Shown piece by piece: positions 33,621-43,100 of a DNA stretch of 46,610 nt. Numbering within the stretch: the first letter of the stretch is position 1; each line of letters begins with the position of its first letter. Location: NCBI GenBank assembly GCA_002317175.1, contig DCJA01000025.1, positions 1-46,610 of the forward strand, written 5' to 3'. The notes below the pieces were generated by a model. It did no database searches and was not told where the DNA came from. It saw only the letters and a list, made by a program, of their open reading frames with translations. Both the position numbers and the translations under genes were made by a program. Source of the DNA: Lachnospiraceae bacterium UBA1712 (lineage in GTDB: Bacteria > Bacillota > Clostridia > Lachnospirales > Lachnospiraceae).

Positions 33621-34619
33621 CTATCCGTTATATTCAATACCCAGATGACGATATCCATTTTCTGTTACGACACGTCCTCTTGGAGTTCTGTTGATAAAGC
33701 CTTTTAATACCAAAAATGGTTCATATACATCCTCTATGGTATCAGCATCTTCACCTATCGATGCAGCAATAGCGCTTACACCAACTGGTCTTCCACCATA
33801 ATTCTCAATCATAGTTCTAAGAATCAGACGATCAGTCTTATCAAGGCCTTTTTCATCTACATCCATAAGATTTAAGACTTCACTTGCAACAGCTTCTGTT
33901 ATCACGTTATTATATTTAACCTGAGCATAATCTCTTACACGTTTTAAAAATCTGTTGGCGATACGAGGTGTGCCACGGCTTCTTTTGGCCATCTCCAAAG
34001 CACCATTTTCTTCTATATCAACCCCAAGTTTATTAGCTGAATTATTGATAATAGTAGTCAGTTCATCATCATCATAAAACTCAAGTCTGTGAATAACACC
34101 AAAACGGTCTCTTAGTGGAGCAGATAAGCTTCCTGCTTTGGTGGTAGCACCGACAAGAGTAAATGGTTCAAGATCAATTCTTACAGATTTGGCAGTTGTT
34201 CCTTTACCAATCATTATATCGATTGCATAATCTTCCATTGCAGTATAAAGAACTTCTTCAACCTGACGGCTCAATCTGTGAATTTCATCTATAAACAGAA
34301 CATCACCTTTGGCAAGACCACTTAATATTGCAGCCATATCTCCCGGCTTTTCTATTGCAGGTCCACTGGTAATCTTGATATTGGTTCCAAGCTCATTAGC
34401 TATAATACATGCCAATGTGGTCTTACCAAGTCCCGGTGGTCCATAGAAAAGAACATGGTCCAAAGCTTCGTCTCTGTCTTTGGCTGCCTCAATACATATC
34501 TTTATATTAGCCTTTATGTCCTTTTGTCCAACATAATCCTTAAGATACTGAGGCCTTAGTACATTATCATTTTTAATATCATCATCAATAACTGATGTCT
34601 GTAATACACGTTGCTGCAT
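33621..34619 (-). CDS. ruvB: Holliday junction branch migration helicase RuvB
   Basis: RuvB is the AAA+ motor that drives Holliday junction branch migration with RuvA. The 332-residue protein has Walker A GPPGLGKTT near residue 60, Walker B FIDEIHRL near 110, VGATTKAG near 155, and the C-terminal winged helix ending with TPRGRVVT. It starts seven bases after ruvA. The resolvase partner recU is about 26 kb away in this window. Confidence 0.98.
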   Translation of the reverse strand: MQQRVLQTSVIDDDIKNDNVLRPQYLKDYVGQKDIKANIKICIEAAKDRDEALDHVLFYGPPGLGKTTLACIIANELGTNIKITSGPAIEKPGDMAAILSGLAKGDVLFIDEIHRLSRQVEEVLYTAMEDYAIDIMIGKGTTAKSVRIDLEPFTLVGATTKAGSLSAPLRDRFGVIHRLEFYDDDELTTIINNSANKLGVDIEENGALEMAKRSRGTPRIANRFLKRVRDYAQVKYNNVITEAVASEVLNLMDVDEKGLDKTDRLILRTMIENYGGRPVGVSAIAASIGEDADTIEDVYEPFLVLKGFINRTPRGRVVTENGYRHLGIEYNG

Positions 34620-34626
34620 ATATACC

Positions 34627-35220
34627 TCAAATCTTTGCTAATAACATTTTGATGATAGTTTCAATACGAGAGTCTTCATTGATTTCAATTTCGTTGATGG
34701 CTTTACTTGCATCCAGAGCGCTAATTCCAAGGCCTGTCAATGCTTCATATGCTTCCTGACGCAGAGCAGCAACCTTACTGTTGACTTTATCATCAGAGCT
34801 ATCAGTAGCGATAATATCAGTAATATCAATCTTATCTTTAAGTTCCAGAATGATTCGATTAGCAGTCTTTCCACCCACACCAGGTGCACAACTTAATAAC
34901 TTGGCATTCTGAGTAATAATGGCAGTTCTGACACTGCTGGCATCAATAGCTGATAATATCGCCTGAGCCATCTTTGGTCCAACACCACTTACAGTAATAA
35001 GCTGCTTGAAAAGATTAAGATCATCCCTGCATTTGAATCCATATAAAATAAATGCATCCTCTCTGACGCAGGTATAAGTATAGACTGTAACAGAACTTCC
35101 TATAGTGTTGTTAAGAATAAAATCCTTAGGAACAAATATTCTGTAGCCTATGTTATTGACCTCAAGAATCATTGAGTCTTCATCATAATCTGCTATTATG
35201 CCTTTAAAATATGCGTACAC
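34627..35220 (-). CDS. ruvA: Holliday junction DNA-binding protein RuvA
   Basis: RuvA binds four-way junctions and recruits RuvB. The 197-residue protein begins MYAYFKGIIADY. It has helix-hairpin-helix motifs with VSGVGPKMAQAIL near residue 75 and APGVGGKTANRIILELK near 110, and a C-terminal domain III after an Asp/Ser linker. The start codon is GTG at 35220, overlapping the histidine kinase stop by one base (TAGTG). The conserved N-terminus shows this is right. Confidence 0.97.
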   Translation of the reverse strand: MYAYFKGIIADYDEDSMILEVNNIGYRIFVPKDFILNNTIGSSVTVYTYTCVREDAFILYGFKCRDDLNLFKQLITVSGVGPKMAQAILSAIDASSVRTAIITQNAKLLSCAPGVGGKTANRIILELKDKIDITDIIATDSSDDKVNSKVAALRQEAYEALTGLGISALDASKAINEIEINEDSRIETIIKMLLAKI

Positions 35221-36341
35221 TATTTATCTTCCTCAATTTCTTCATATAAAGGTAAAGTAATCAGATAACTTGTCTGACTTTTACCAGCATATTTTTCCAA
35301 TACAATTGAACCACCATGATATTCAACAATCTTCTTGGCAATAGAAAGACCAAGACCAGAACCGGATTTGTTTCTGGCAGGATCACTAACTACAAAAGGC
35401 TCAAAAATACGGTCTGCAACATCATCTGATATTCCGCCACCATTATCTTCGTATCTGATAAGTACTTTTTCGCTGGTACATCCCATATCAAAAGAAAGCA
35501 ATGTACCCTTAGGTGTATGAGCTACTGTATTGCTTATAAGATTCTCGAAAACTCTTCTAAGCTGCATCTCATTGCCCATAATATATCCAACTTCGTTGTC
35601 GGGGAAATTAACCTCAAGTTCAAACCCGTTTACGGTTAATTCATCGATCTTATCAGCAAGAAATTCTCTTAAAAATTCAGCAACATTAAGCTTTTTAAGT
35701 TCAAATGAGAACTCAGGGTGTTCTAATTTGCTGTATTCATAGAACTGATTAATCAGGTCGGCCACACTACCGCTTTTTTGATTAATTATTCGAAGATAAT
35801 CCTGAATCTCATCATCCTTTATGAGACCATCATGAAGAGCTCTTGCATAACCTGAAATAACAGTAATAGGTGTCTTTAAATCATGGCTGATATCTGCAAG
35901 CATCTTGTTTTTTTCATCAGCAAGACGCTTATTTTCTATCTCTGTTTTTTCGAGTCGATCAGACAAGGCATTAAAGCTGTCGACCATATCCTTAAATTCC
36001 TTAGGCCCATCATACTCGATATGAGTAGAACTACCGGTTGTGAAGTTCTCAATAGCATCTCTTAATAATTTGAGAGGTTTGGTAAGCTGATTACTTATAA
36101 GAATGCAGAATAAAACCATAAGAAGAAGGTATAAACCAACAAAAAAGCAAAGGAAAATAAACACTCCTTCTTCGCTGGCAACTTTATTTTCAGTAATCTG
36201 ATACATAGTGAAACCATATGTGATAAAACCGAAAATAAGTGCTATTACAGTCATGACAATAATATATGTCATAAGACTGGATGAAATCGTGCTTATAACT
36301 ATCTTTTTTCCTTCTTTTGGCTCTGCTTTGCTATTCTTCAT
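35220..36341 (-). CDS. Two-component sensor histidine kinase
   Basis: This 373-residue membrane kinase has two helices at about 20-43 and 60-83 with a short extracellular loop of only about 17 residues, so it may sense a membrane signal or a partner protein. A HAMP domain (about 85-137) follows. The phosphorylated His is His153 in ISHDLKTPIT. The ATPase domain has N and G boxes, for example EDNGGGISDD and SGSGLGLSIAKK. It follows the response regulator by two bases and overlaps ruvA by one. The stimulus is unknown. Confidence 0.94.
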   Translation of the reverse strand: MKNSKAEPKEGKKIVISTISSSLMTYIIVMTVIALIFGFITYGFTMYQITENKVASEEGVFIFLCFFVGLYLLLMVLFCILISNQLTKPLKLLRDAIENFTTGSSTHIEYDGPKEFKDMVDSFNALSDRLEKTEIENKRLADEKNKMLADISHDLKTPITVISGYARALHDGLIKDDEIQDYLRIINQKSGSVADLINQFYEYSKLEHPEFSFELKKLNVAEFLREFLADKIDELTVNGFELEVNFPDNEVGYIMGNEMQLRRVFENLISNTVAHTPKGTLLSFDMGCTSEKVLIRYEDNGGGISDDVADRIFEPFVVSDPARNKSGSGLGLSIAKKIVEYHGGSIVLEKYAGKSQTSYLITLPLYEEIEEDK

Positions 36342-36343
36342 AA

Positions 36344-37042
36344 CTAATGCTTCTCTATCTTATATCCCAGACCTCTTACAGTCTTAAGATACTGTGGATT
36401 TTTGGGGTCATCTTCAATCTTTTCTCTTATTTTTGAAATATGAACCATAAGTGTATTATCATCTGATTCATAATAGTCACCATTGATATTCTCAAATATC
36501 TGCATCTTGGTATATATCTTACCAGGAGTCTTCATCATAAGAGATAAAATCTTAAACTCTGTTGGAGTTAAGCTGATGGATACTCCATTCTTTTCTACTG
36601 TAAGGTTAGATGGATCAAGAAAAAGCTCACCCACACTAAGAACATTATTAGCTTCATCAGGTACACTTGAATTAAGATCATAAAATCTTCTAAGCTGAGA
36701 TTTGATTCTGGCTACAACCTCAAGCGGATTAAACGGCTTGGTCAGATAATCATCAGCACCAAGAGTTAAACCGAGAATCTTATCACTGTCCATATTTTTA
36801 GCAGACATAACAATTATAGGAATATTGGAACTATCACGAATCTTCTTAATAAGATCATAACCATTCATCTTTGGCATCATTATATCAATAAGTGCCACAT
36901 CAACATTCTTTTTCTCGAATTCTTTAAGAGCTTCTTCTCCATCTCGGCTAATAACAAGTTCGAAGCCTTCATTTTCAAGATAAAGTCTTAAAATTTCTAC
37001 GATATCGTTGTCATCTTCAGCAATTAATATCTTATAACTCAT
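36344..37042 (-). CDS. OmpR/PhoB-family response regulator
   Basis: The 232-residue DNA-binding regulator has a receiver domain (1-115) with acidic residues ED at 9-10, the phospho-acceptor Asp53 in LIDIMMPKMNG, and Lys in LTKPF near 104. The winged-helix output domain (about 130-232) has LTPTEFKIL and the C-terminal VRGLGYKIE. The kinase follows in the same operon. Its targets are not visible, although the operon continues into ruvAB. No clear promoter is seen in the 74 bases upstream. Confidence 0.95.
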   Translation of the reverse strand: MSYKILIAEDDNDIVEILRLYLENEGFELVISRDGEEALKEFEKKNVDVALIDIMMPKMNGYDLIKKIRDSSNIPIIVMSAKNMDSDKILGLTLGADDYLTKPFNPLEVVARIKSQLRRFYDLNSSVPDEANNVLSVGELFLDPSNLTVEKNGVSISLTPTEFKILSLMMKTPGKIYTKMQIFENINGDYYESDDNTLMVHISKIREKIEDDPKNPQYLKTVRGLGYKIEKH

Positions 37043-37116
37043 CTAATATGTCCTTTCGATGTATATACCCATACAAATGATATTTTACCACATTATTTTG
37101 TGAATATAAATAAAAA

Positions 37117-37148
37117 TACCCCAAATGTTAGTGGTAACACCTGGGGTA
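37117..37148 (-). terminator. Intrinsic terminator of leuCD
   Basis: A 14-bp stem (37117-37130 with 37135-37148) encloses a four-base loop. On the minus strand all pairs form, two as G-U wobble, whereas the plus-strand RNA would have A-C mismatches. It is followed on the minus strand by ATTTTTA, so it ends leuCD. The 90 bases between it and the leuD stop are AT-only repeats without clear meaning. Confidence 0.82.
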
Positions 37149-37238
37149 AATTCAACTTGATTATTAATCAATAATTGCAAAATAATAATTAGATAAAAAC
37201 AAATAAATAATCATATATAAATAATCACATATAAATTA

Positions 37239-37733
37239 TTACATATTACCTGCGTTAATATAATTAACCAGTCCTTCACTGTCAATTATCTTCTGCATAA
37301 AAGCTGGGAAAGGCTGTCCTTTGTAGCTTGTGTTCTTTGTAATATTTGTAATAATACCACTATCAAAATCAACCTCAACTTCATCTCCTGCATCAATACC
37401 AGCAACTGCTTCTGGACATTCGATAATAGGAAGACCAATATTGATTGAATTGCGATAGAAAATTCTGGCAAATGTTTCTGCAATAACACAGCTGATACCA
37501 CAAGCCTTGATAGCTATAGGTGCATGTTCTCTCGAAGAACCACATCCAAAATTCTTCTGTGCAACCATGATATCACCTGGTTTCATGTTGTTCACAAAAT
37601 CCTTATCAATATCTTCCATACAATGAAGAGCAAGCTCCTTAGGATCAGAGCTGTTAAGATATCTTGCAGGAATGATTACGTCTGTATCTACGTTATCACC
37701 ATATTTGATAACTGTTCCTTTAGCGTTTTTCAT
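37239..37733 (-). CDS. leuD: 3-isopropylmalate dehydratase small subunit
   Basis: LeuD is the small subunit of isopropylmalate isomerase, which converts 2- to 3-isopropylmalate in leucine synthesis. The 164-residue archaeal/clostridial-type protein has DVIIPARYLN near residue 18, the active-site loop FGCGSSREHAPIAIKA near residue 62, and FARIFYRNSINIGLP near 88. It lies 13 bases after leuC, its obligate partner. Confidence 0.96.
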   Translation of the reverse strand: MKNAKGTVIKYGDNVDTDVIIPARYLNSSDPKELALHCMEDIDKDFVNNMKPGDIMVAQKNFGCGSSREHAPIAIKACGISCVIAETFARIFYRNSINIGLPIIECPEAVAGIDAGDEVEVDFDSGIITNITKNTSYKGQPFPAFMQKIIDSEGLVNYINAGNM

Positions 37734-37746
37734 CTGTCAATTCCTC

Positions 37747-39012
37747 CTAAACCTGTTCTGGGCTTGCAATCTTACCAACAATAGCACTTGCAGCTGCAAC
37801 AGCTGGACTTGCAAGATAGATTTCACTTGTAATATGTCCCATACGACCTACAAAGTTACGATTTGTAGTAGAAACGCATCTTTCATTTTCAGCCAGGATA
37901 CCCATATATCCGCCAAGACATGGTCCACAGGTTGGTGTACTTACAACACCACCAGCATTAATAAATGTTTGTACAAGACCTTCCTTGATAGCATCAAGAT
38001 ATATCTGCTGTGTACCAGGGATAACGATAAGTCTCATGCCCTTTGCAACTGTCTTACCCTCAAGAATCTTAGCAGCGATTCTTAAGTCATCCATACGACC
38101 ATTTGTACAAGAACCAATTACAACCTGATCAATTACAAGATCATCTGCAACTGCTTCATCGATAGTCTTTGTATTCTCAGGAAGATGTGGATAAGCAACT
38201 GTAGGCTTAAGAGTACTTAAGTCAATCTCAATTATCTCATCATATACAGCATCTGCATCTGCTTCATATACAACAGGAGTTCTGTTGCTATGCTCCTTGA
38301 TATACTGCATGCAAAGATCATCAACAGGGAAGATGCCATTCTTTCCACCTGCTTCAATAGCCATGTTGGCGATTGTAAATCTGTCATCCATAGTAAGATA
38401 CTGAATGCCATCTCCAGTAAACTCCATTGATTTGTAAAGAGCTCCATCAACACCAATCATTCCAATGATGTGAAGGATAATATCCTTACCACTTATCCAT
38501 TTGGCTGGCTTATTCTTAAGAACAAACTTGATAGCACCTGGAACTTTGAACCAGGCCTTGCCAGTAGCCATACCAGCAGCCATATCTGTACTACCAACAC
38601 CAGTTGAAAATGCGCCTACAGCGCCATATGTACATGTATGTGAATCAGCTCCAATAATTACATCACCAGCAATTGTAAGTCCTTTTTCAGGCAAAAGTGC
38701 ATGCTCAATGCCCATCTGTCCTACTTCAAAATAATTTGTAATCTCATTCTTACGAGCGAATTCTCTTACACACTTACAATGCTCAGCACTCTTAATATCT
38801 TTGTTTGGTACAAAATGATCTGGTACTAACGCAATCTTATCTTTATTAAAAACTCCCTCTACCTTCATCTTTTCCATCTCATGAATAGCAACAGGGCTTG
38901 TTATATCGTTACCAAGAACCAAATCAAGATTCACTTCAATCAGCTGGCCAGCTTCGAGCTTATCAACACCAGCATGCGCAGCAAGAATCTTTTGTGTCAT
39001 AGTCATTCCCAT
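37747..39012 (-). CDS. leuC: 3-isopropylmalate dehydratase large subunit
   Basis: LeuC carries the 4Fe-4S cluster of isopropylmalate isomerase. The 421-residue protein has IIGADSHTCTYGA near residue 123, VIGSCTNGR near 300 and TCGPCLGGYMG near 360; these three segments supply the cluster cysteines. AAAGGAGGT eight bases before the ATG at 39012 marks the start. The length identifies the LeuC2 type that pairs with the short LeuD. It is divergent from a LysR regulator. Confidence 0.97.
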   Translation of the reverse strand: MGMTMTQKILAAHAGVDKLEAGQLIEVNLDLVLGNDITSPVAIHEMEKMKVEGVFNKDKIALVPDHFVPNKDIKSAEHCKCVREFARKNEITNYFEVGQMGIEHALLPEKGLTIAGDVIIGADSHTCTYGAVGAFSTGVGSTDMAAGMATGKAWFKVPGAIKFVLKNKPAKWISGKDIILHIIGMIGVDGALYKSMEFTGDGIQYLTMDDRFTIANMAIEAGGKNGIFPVDDLCMQYIKEHSNRTPVVYEADADAVYDEIIEIDLSTLKPTVAYPHLPENTKTIDEAVADDLVIDQVVIGSCTNGRMDDLRIAAKILEGKTVAKGMRLIVIPGTQQIYLDAIKEGLVQTFINAGGVVSTPTCGPCLGGYMGILAENERCVSTTNRNFVGRMGHITSEIYLASPAVAAASAIVGKIASPEQV

Positions 39013-39045
39013 TAATATTACCTCCTTTGGTTAAATTCAAGTTTC

Positions 39046-39074
39046 ATTATAACAGAATATAAATATTCTTAAAA
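39046..39074 (-). promoter_or_regulatory. leuCD promoter (extended -10)
   Basis: TGTTATAAT on the minus strand (TATAAT at 39046-39051) gives an extended -10 about 33 bases before leuC. The -35 (TTTTAA at 39069-39074) is weak, consistent with a need for an activator such as the adjacent LysR protein. A small palindrome, GAATATAAATATTC (39055-39068), sits in the spacer. Confidence 0.6.
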
Positions 39075-39094
39075 TACATAGTATTGATATTTAA

Positions 39095-39111
39095 TATAAC
39101 TACATGTTATA
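39095..39111. promoter_or_regulatory. LysR-type operator (T-N11-A palindrome)
   Basis: TATAAC (39095-39100) and GTTATA (39106-39111) form a perfect inverted repeat with a five-base centre, including the LysR consensus T-N11-A. It lies about 44 bases upstream of the leuCD -10, where an activator would bind, and just upstream of the regulator's own promoter. Confidence 0.68.
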
Positions 39112-39133
39112 ACTTTTTTAGCTGTTAATATAT

Positions 39134-39162
39134 TTGTAGTAGTCTAATTTGCACACTATATT
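39134..39162 (+). promoter_or_regulatory. Promoter of the LysR regulator gene
   Basis: TTGTAG (39134-39139) and TATATT (39157-39162) are separated by 17 bases, about 22 bases before the chosen ATG. Confidence 0.6.
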
Positions 39163-39184
39163 AAAAAATAAAAGAGGGAATATT

Positions 39185-40078
39185 ATGAATCATAATTTGA
39201 ATCTGTATCAGATATTTAATGAAGTTGCCAAAGCTGGAAATATATCTAAAGCATCCAAAATTCTATATATAAGTCAGCCGGCTATCAGCAAAGCAATTAG
39301 CAAACTTGAAAGCTCACTTAACTGCAGTCTATTTGTCAGAACATCACGTGGTGTGTCATTAACTCCTGATGGCGAAATACTCTTTGAACAGGTACAGACT
39401 GCTCTGGATGCATTAAAGCTTGGTGAAGAGAAAATAAAAATGTCCAATGATCTTGGAATTGGACAAATTAGTATTGGAGCCAGTACTACAATATGCAAAT
39501 ATGTACTCTTCCCTTACCTTAAGGAGTTTACCAGTAACAATCCTCATGTAAAGGTATCTATCTTCTGCCACTCTTCTTTGGAAACAATAGAAGCACTTGA
39601 ACAGGGGAAGATTGATATTGGCCTGGTAAGATATCCTTCTTCACGTAATTCTCTTACCTATGAACCGCTTATGTCTATACATGATACCTTTATAACTACT
39701 CAGAATTATTTGGATAATTTTAGTCTTCGCGAGAAGTTAACCAAAGAGAAACTAATAGAATCTGCTACTTTTATGATGCTTAATAAAGAAAATATAACTA
39801 GAAAATATGTTGAATCTTCTCTTTCTTCTAGTGGTTATAATCTGCAAAATGTAATGGAAATGAGTAACATGGATCTTCTGATTGATTTTGCAAAAATTGA
39901 TCTAGGAATAAGTTGCGTTATAAAGGAATTTGTAGAAGATGAAATAAAAACAGGAATCTTTAAGGAGGTTGATCTTCTTGGTGAAATGCCAAGCCGACAG
40001 CTTGGACTGGCTTATCTTCCATCAAGACTCGAATCTAACCCAAGTGCTATGGCTTTTTTGAGTAGTTGTTTAAAATAA
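39185..40078 (+). CDS. LysR-family transcriptional regulator, probably of leuCD
   Basis: The N-terminal helix-turn-helix (about residues 4-62) has the LysR pattern NISKASKILYISQPAISKAI, followed by SLFVRTSRGVSLTPDG. The C-terminal half is a periplasmic-binding-like effector domain. The frame is open to a TTG at 39149, but AGAGGG precedes the ATG at 39185, and the product then begins NHNLNLYQIF as expected; 297 residues. It is divergent from leuCD with a LysR-type palindrome between them, so leucine-pathway control is likely. The inducer is unknown, possibly a pathway intermediate. Confidence 0.92.
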   Translation: MNHNLNLYQIFNEVAKAGNISKASKILYISQPAISKAISKLESSLNCSLFVRTSRGVSLTPDGEILFEQVQTALDALKLGEEKIKMSNDLGIGQISIGASTTICKYVLFPYLKEFTSNNPHVKVSIFCHSSLETIEALEQGKIDIGLVRYPSSRNSLTYEPLMSIHDTFITTQNYLDNFSLREKLTKEKLIESATFMMLNKENITRKYVESSLSSSGYNLQNVMEMSNMDLLIDFAKIDLGISCVIKEFVEDEIKTGIFKEVDLLGEMPSRQLGLAYLPSRLESNPSAMAFLSSCLK

Positions 40079-40107
40079 GAATTAATGAAATAATACTTTG
40101 AATTAAT

Positions 40108-40132
40108 AAATGCCCTGTATTACAGGGCATTT
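40108..40132. terminator. Hairpin terminator after the LysR gene
   Basis: A 10-bp stem (40108-40117 with 40123-40132) with loop TATTA is followed by a T/A-rich tract on both strands. It may also terminate the large minus-strand gene that ends at 40176. Confidence 0.75.
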
Positions 40133-40175
40133 ATATTTATCCAACTTTTTAAATATTCACAATTAATTATAGTTT

Positions 40176-43100
40176 TTATTTAGATGCAAAATAGTCTAAA
40201 GTCTCTTTATTATACCAGTATAAACTATTAGTCAAGGCTAAAAGTGAACTGTCTTTGACGGAAGAATTAACTTTCTCGCAATAACTCAATGCACTGTATT
40301 GCAATTCAAAAGTCTTTTTACCGTCAGATACAGTGACTTTATATTTATTACTCAGATTAAGCGCATTGATTCCTGTAATATCAAGATAATATATATTTTT
40401 ATCCTTTTTTACTCCTGTAGTAACACCATCAACCTTGAAGGTAATATTGCCGGCATTATTCATGTAAAAATAATGTCTTATAGTAGTATTGGACTTGAGA
40501 AGTAATGAACTACCTATATATTCAACACCATCTGGAAGAGTGCCTGTAGTAATGGCTTTATGTGCTTCATAATCATCCACAGAATCTACTGTAGGCAGAG
40601 CTTCTGGTGCTTTGTACCTAAAGTAGTATTGTGAACACAAGCCGTAGTTACTAATAGCCTTACTCAGGTTAATCATATCAGAACTATCTTTGATAGAACT
40701 CAGATAGTCCATAACTGAATAATAGAATACTCCATCCTTATCATTACTATTAGCTAATTCAACAAATTTATTATTCTTATCATATAATTTAATCGCTATT
40801 TTATCGGACATATTTTTGGCGTTGACATATTTAGTATATACGTATTCGTCACCTTGTGTCGGACCATTAATATTATATTTGGTACCGTCTATATCAATAT
40901 ATCCCCCTTGGAATAAATCCATATTTGTAAAATAGAAATTAATGCCTATTGTACCCTTTGCAAGTGTAAGTGATGCTTCTTCTATTGCTATAGCTGTTTT
41001 TTCGACATATTTTGCATATGATACTTGATTCACCTCTTTTTCAATCCATATCTTGCAGTCTGGTAAGAACTTCTTGCCTGAGCCCAAAATCTTTTCTGCG
41101 CTAATGCTTCCTACGCTAACTTCAGAACAATATGATTTATCTACGCCATCTTCACTCCATTGAACACATAAGTATTCATCAGCACCAGCTTTAGTTATTA
41201 TTATTTCATCATTATTTTTATTCAATGCAGCGTTACTTTCGATTATACCCCTGCCATCAAATCTCATAAAATATGCATCTTTATATTCTATTTGAATTTC
41301 CTTAAAAGACCGATCATAATGGCTATTCGGTAAAAGCATTTTTGACATGAATAATAATGAATCAGTTTTAATATTGCAAGCTGGAAGAGCTATATAATTC
41401 AGGCCGTCAGTATAATCACAAATAAATATTTGGTTATCGTATATGACATGAACGCAACCATAACTTGTTGGATTACGTAGATAAATACCATTTATTGAAG
41501 AATCCAATGTTACTGATATTCCACTGTCTAAAGCTTCTTTAGTATTATTACCCACCTTTACATTAGCTCTTGTAGTACCATATGGCGCATATAATTTATC
41601 TTTTAATAAATATACGGTTTCATTAGCTACATCTTCGTTATAAATCGTTGATTCTGCAATAAGATTTTGCTCATCAGAATTAAAACAATTAATATATATT
41701 TCATATAATTTTTGTCTAATAGCACTATTTCCATAATGATTACCATGGACTTTATCCGGAGTTGTACTATCATATAACCCATATCCCAAATCAAATTTTT
41801 TATCATCAACTGATTTAAATACTTCTGTTCTTAAACTTGAATTCTCAACATTATTATATATTAATGCCAATGTTTTATCAGTGTTCGTTCCAGCTATGTT
41901 CCAATATAAAGGATAACGGCTTCCAATTCTATCAATTCCAAAATAAACATATATTTTTTTGCCATTCTTTGTATTGATAATATTATTAAAATCGCTTCGG
42001 TTAAATACTTCTTTTGATATAAATGAATCAATAGATGGTGATTGAAGACTCACAATTCTCTCTCCGGCATAACTACCCTTGCCTGTTATCTTTACTGAAC
42101 CCTCCATCGAACCATACAGCTCTTCAATTATATAATTATCAGATGAAATAATATTACCTTTCTCATCCTTAACAACTATCATTTTTGTTATTGTATCGTC
42201 CAAAGAATCATGATTTACATCAACACAAACTCCTTTATAAGCGATGTTTTTTGCATTACATACAGAACATTTTTCCATATCAGTATCAATTACACCATTT
42301 TTGTAAAATAAGTGGTATTCATCGACTAATGTACCACAATTCAAAGAGCATTTTCCTAAATGCTTTTTAGAGTCCAACATTGTTGCAGATGTCAAATAAT
42401 GATATTGTCCATTTGACTTGTCTGCTATTTTGGCATATGTAACCTTATTATCAGTCTTCTCAATCCATATATTGCATTTATCAATAGTTATATTTGATGT
42501 ATCTATGCCCTTGGTTTTCAGGTAATTTATAATATCTGTAAATTGAAATATCTCGCTATGATATATTTTTTCTGAATATACCCAATCTTTAGTGGTATCA
42601 GAGCCCTGAATATATAGATATATTTCTTCAGAATTACTATCTGTAATCCTTATTGTATTACTCAATATATCAACGCAACTGTCTATCTTTTGGTCACCAT
42701 TCATTCGAAATACAAATGAATCAGTAAAATATGCGGATTCAGATGACTCTATTGCAGTTGAAGCGAATAATATAGATGATAAATCGAGGTTAAAAACTGG
42801 AAATACATTATTTCTACCATCTATAGTTGTAAAGTCAACATTGCCTCCAGTCATACAATATGTCCCATACCACTCCGACGCATCATCCCATGTTATTTCT
42901 TCATAAGGCCTTAACCATATTCCATAATTTCTATCATAATTACAATTATTATAAAATACACTTATCGGTAATAAAAATTGATTATTCCTACCTATACCAA
43001 TACTTGTATCAAATTCTTTTCCTGCTCCTGGCAAATATAAATAATCAGCTTCATTATTATCATTAGAGTATTGAACAATATATTTAGTAAAATCTTCTAA

